7,416 nucleotides of DNA from Actinomycetota bacterium (lineage in GTDB: Bacteria; Actinomycetota; Actinomycetes; Propionibacteriales; Propionibacteriaceae): NCBI GenBank assembly GCA_016213595.1, contig JACRAA010000161.1, positions 1 through 7,416 of the forward strand. Direction: 5' to 3'. Positions within the stretch are counted from its first letter, which is position 1, and every line of letters starts with the position of its first letter. The translations under genes were made by a program, and so were the position numbers. Below are positions 5,547-7,416 of the stretch, piece after piece. The notes under the pieces are model-generated. The model had not been told where the DNA came from. It made no database searches and worked only from the letters and a program-made list of their open reading frames with translations.

Positions 5547-6388
5547 TCGTCCAGCGTCGACGTACCCGCTCGCTCGGGCTGGCCTCGCGCTACCTGATCC
5601 TCGCGCTCGGCGCCGTCGTACTCGTGACACCGTTCGCCTTCATGGTCTCCGTCTCGCTCAAAGGGCGGACCATGCTCCTCGAAGTCCCGCCCAGGTTGTT
5701 CTTCAAGAACCCGACCCTGGACAACTACGTCACCGCTTGGACGTCCAACCAATTCGGCCAGTACTTCGTGAACTCGCTGGGCGTGGCCGTGGCCACGACC
5801 GTCCTCACGCTGCTGCTGTCATCGATGATGGCCTACGGGTTCGCGCGCTTCCGGTTTCGCGGGCGAGGTGCCATGTTCACTGTGCTCATCCTGGGGATGA
5901 GCATTCCCGGAATGCTGCTGATCGTCCCGCAGTTCCTGCTCGCCAAGGACCTGCAGTTGCTGAACTCGCTGCCGGGGCTGCTGCCCTTCTACGTGGGCGG
6001 GAGTCTCGCATTCAACACGTTCCTGCTGCGCGCGTTCTTCGAGCGCATCCCGCGAGAGCTGGACGAGGCCATGGAGATCGACGGAGCAGGTCCGTGGCGG
6101 CGCTACTGGAACCTCGCCCTTCCCCTCGCCCGGCCAGCACTGGCCACCACGGCGATCTTCACCTTCCTCGGCTCGTGGGACGAGTTCGCCTGGGCCCTCA
6201 CCGTCATCAATGACGTCGAGAAGCGGACCCTTCCCATCGGCATCGCACTGTTCACCGCCGAACACGGCACCCAATGGGGGCTGGTCTTCGCCGCATCCGT
6301 GATCGCGGTCACGCCCGTGATCCTCGTCTACATCCTCTTCCAACGGCAGATCATCTCGGGGTTGACCAATGGCGCCATCAAGTCCTGA
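5543..6388 (+). CDS. Carbohydrate ABC transporter permease, MalG type
   Basis: A 281-residue inner-membrane permease of normal MalG-group length. The first helix is at about 16-37 (YLILALGAVVLVTPFAFMVS) and is followed by SLKGRTMLLEVPPRLFF, the typical outside loop. NPTLDNYVTAW (56-66) is a family signature. Further helices lie at about 74-98, 110-134, 143-165, 197-218 and 244-267. The EAA loop is EAMEIDGAGPWRRYWNLALP (175-194). The C-terminus GLTNGAIKS is characteristic of this group. ATG at 5543 overlaps the previous stop as ATGA, and GGAGG at 5533-5537 sits 5 nt upstream. The following gene starts 20 nt inside this one, so all three membrane components and the hydrolase are one transcription unit. 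No ATP-binding subunit gene is seen next to it. Confidence 0.94.
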   Translation: MIVQRRRTRSLGLASRYLILALGAVVLVTPFAFMVSVSLKGRTMLLEVPPRLFFKNPTLDNYVTAWTSNQFGQYFVNSLGVAVATTVLTLLLSSMMAYGFARFRFRGRGAMFTVLILGMSIPGMLLIVPQFLLAKDLQLLNSLPGLLPFYVGGSLAFNTFLLRAFFERIPRELDEAMEIDGAGPWRRYWNLALPLARPALATTAIFTFLGSWDEFAWALTVINDVEKRTLPIGIALFTAEHGTQWGLVFAASVIAVTPVILVYILFQRQIISGLTNGAIKS

Positions 6389-7416
6389 CTTCCCACTCCT
6401 GCCGCTTCGTGCGACCTACCGCCTCGAGGACGACGTCCTCGTCGAAGCCGGCGTCGGCGGGCGCCTGCGCATCACTCACCTCGGCGACGAGGTGGCCGAC
6501 CTCGTCGCAGTTCCCGGCGTCATCAACCTCGGACGGCTCCCGGCCGGCGGCTACGCCCTCGAGCTGGCCTCTGGCACGGCCACGCACCGCAGCGCAGTCG
6601 AGGTCACGCCCCATGCGGGTGCTTCAATGCGGTACGGATTCGTCGCGTCCTATCCGCCCGGCAGGAACCCCGACGGGCTCGCCCGGATCGCTCGCCGGCT
6701 ACACCTGACCGACATCCAGTTCTACGACTGGGCCTACCGACACGCCGACCTCCTCGGGGGCGGTGAGGAGTACGCCGACCCTCTCGGTCAGACCATCTCG
6801 CTCCAGACGGTCCGAACGCTGATCGGTGCGCTCCACGACGTCGGGAGCCGGGCGCTCGGTTACGCGGCAGTGTACGGCGTGGGGGCCGAGGAGTGGCCGC
6901 GGTGGAGTGATCTCGCGCTTGTCCGGGCGGACGGCAGCCCGGAGGAACTCGGCGGATTCCTCCAGCTCGTCGACCCCGGCGAGTCCCGCTGGCAATCCCA
7001 CTTCACCGAGGATCTCCGGGCTTCCACGACGCTCGGGTTCGACGGGTTCCACCTCGACCAGTACGGCTACCCGCGAATGGGGTACGGCCACGCCGGCGTG
7101 GTGGACCTCGCCGAGTCATTCGCGAGGATAATCGCGGCCTCCCGTGAGGCCCTACCCACCTCCCGGCTCGTCTTCAACAACGTCAACGACTTCCCGACGC
7201 GCCGCACGGCAGGCACGCCCCAGGACGCGATCTACGTCGAGGTCTGGCAGCCAAACCTCGAGTACCGCGACCTGGCGGACATCATCACGCGTGCCCGGGC
7301 CGCGGACCCCGCAAAGCCGATCGTCCTGGCCGCGTACCAGAGCGTCTACTCGTCGGCCCCCCGGGCGGCGGCCGACGATGCCACCCGGTTCTCCCTGGCG
7401 ACCGTCCTTTCGCTCG
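6369..7416 (+). CDS. Glycoside hydrolase family 66-like enzyme (dextranase / cycloisomaltooligosaccharide glucanotransferase type), 3' truncated by window
   Basis: An open frame of 349 codons continues past the window end. Residues 1-85 look beta-rich, like the Ig-like N-domain of GH66. A TIM barrel begins near MRYGFVASYP (87-96) and TDIQFYDWAYRH (114-125). Two GH66-like blocks follow: LGFDGFHLDQYG (222-233), where Asp230 is the likely nucleophile, and AIYVEVWQPNLEYRDLADII (287-306), where Glu291 is the likely acid/base, ahead of KPIVLAAY (316-323). The family acts on alpha-1,6-glucans by retaining hydrolysis or transglycosylation. The ATG at 6369 overlaps the permease gene by 20 nt, with GGGG at 6358-6361 in front. 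No signal peptide or lipobox is present, so unlike the secreted dextranases it should act in the cytoplasm on imported oligosaccharides. Dextranase, cyclising transferase or a new specificity cannot be told apart, and the C-terminal part, where a CBM35 insert might be, is missing. Confidence 0.8.
   Translation, partial: MAPSSPDFPLLPLRATYRLEDDVLVEAGVGGRLRITHLGDEVADLVAVPGVINLGRLPAGGYALELASGTATHRSAVEVTPHAGASMRYGFVASYPPGRNPDGLARIARRLHLTDIQFYDWAYRHADLLGGGEEYADPLGQTISLQTVRTLIGALHDVGSRALGYAAVYGVGAEEWPRWSDLALVRADGSPEELGGFLQLVDPGESRWQSHFTEDLRASTTLGFDGFHLDQYGYPRMGYGHAGVVDLAESFARIIAASREALPTSRLVFNNVNDFPTRRTAGTPQDAIYVEVWQPNLEYRDLADIITRARAADPAKPIVLAAYQSVYSSAPRAAADDATRFSLATVLSL

Noticed and set aside
6425..6441. 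CGAGGAC/GTCCTCG inverted repeat near the start of the GH66 gene
   Set aside because: It lies in codons for LEDDVLVE, and preferred GC-rich codons for Glu, Asp, Val and Leu easily produce such symmetry. No promoter or attenuator elements accompany it.
1..7416. CRISPR arrays, tRNA/rRNA genes, intact insertion sequences, defence genes
   Set aside because: No regularly spaced repeats, cloverleaf-like sequence, transposase motifs or terminal repeats were seen. The only mobile-element trace is the ArdC-like fragment at 1641-1793.

Overview
The window looks like chromosomal DNA of a high-GC actinobacterium. Coding regions are GC-rich, GTG starts are used, the first gene resembles the actinobacterial DUF6458 family, and the carbohydrate ABC transporter genes are chained by stop/start overlaps. 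The species cannot be named from the sequence. The assignments below come from reading translated motifs by eye; no database search was run.

Left part (1-1564): a small two-helix membrane protein of DUF6458 type is followed by a strong hairpin that may be its terminator. Then comes a stand-alone aldo/keto reductase with an intact D-Y-K-H tetrad. From 1565 to 1807, between the converging reductase and ROK genes, lies about 150 bp that on the minus strand reads like an interior piece of an ArdC-type antirestriction/ssDNA-binding domain, with no start and cut off by a stop. I interpret it as a relic of a mobile element.

Right part (1808-7416): a ROK-family regulator on the minus strand diverges from a plus-strand operon. 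The operon encodes a lipoprotein sugar-binding protein, two CUT1-type ABC permeases and a glycoside hydrolase that runs off the window. The hydrolase reads as GH66 (dextranase / cycloisomaltooligosaccharide glucanotransferase family), has no signal peptide and overlaps the second permease gene. Together these suggest uptake of alpha-1,6-glucan (isomalto-type) oligosaccharides and their breakdown or conversion in the cytoplasm. No ATPase gene is seen, so a shared MsiK-type ATPase or a gene beyond the window is needed.

The 341-bp divergent intergenic region (2960-3300) is the most information-rich non-coding stretch. It holds a TTGACA-N17-TACTTT promoter for the transporter operon. It also holds two copies of a 23-bp imperfect palindrome (GTT...GCGGC...AAC, 17 of 23 positions identical). 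One copy overlaps the -10 box of the operon and the other lies just upstream of the ROK start, so they are strong candidates for the ROK operator. Two AGCGCT-centred elements, one a perfect 10-bp palindrome in the promoter spacer, resemble actinobacterial LacI-family operators and hint at a second regulator.
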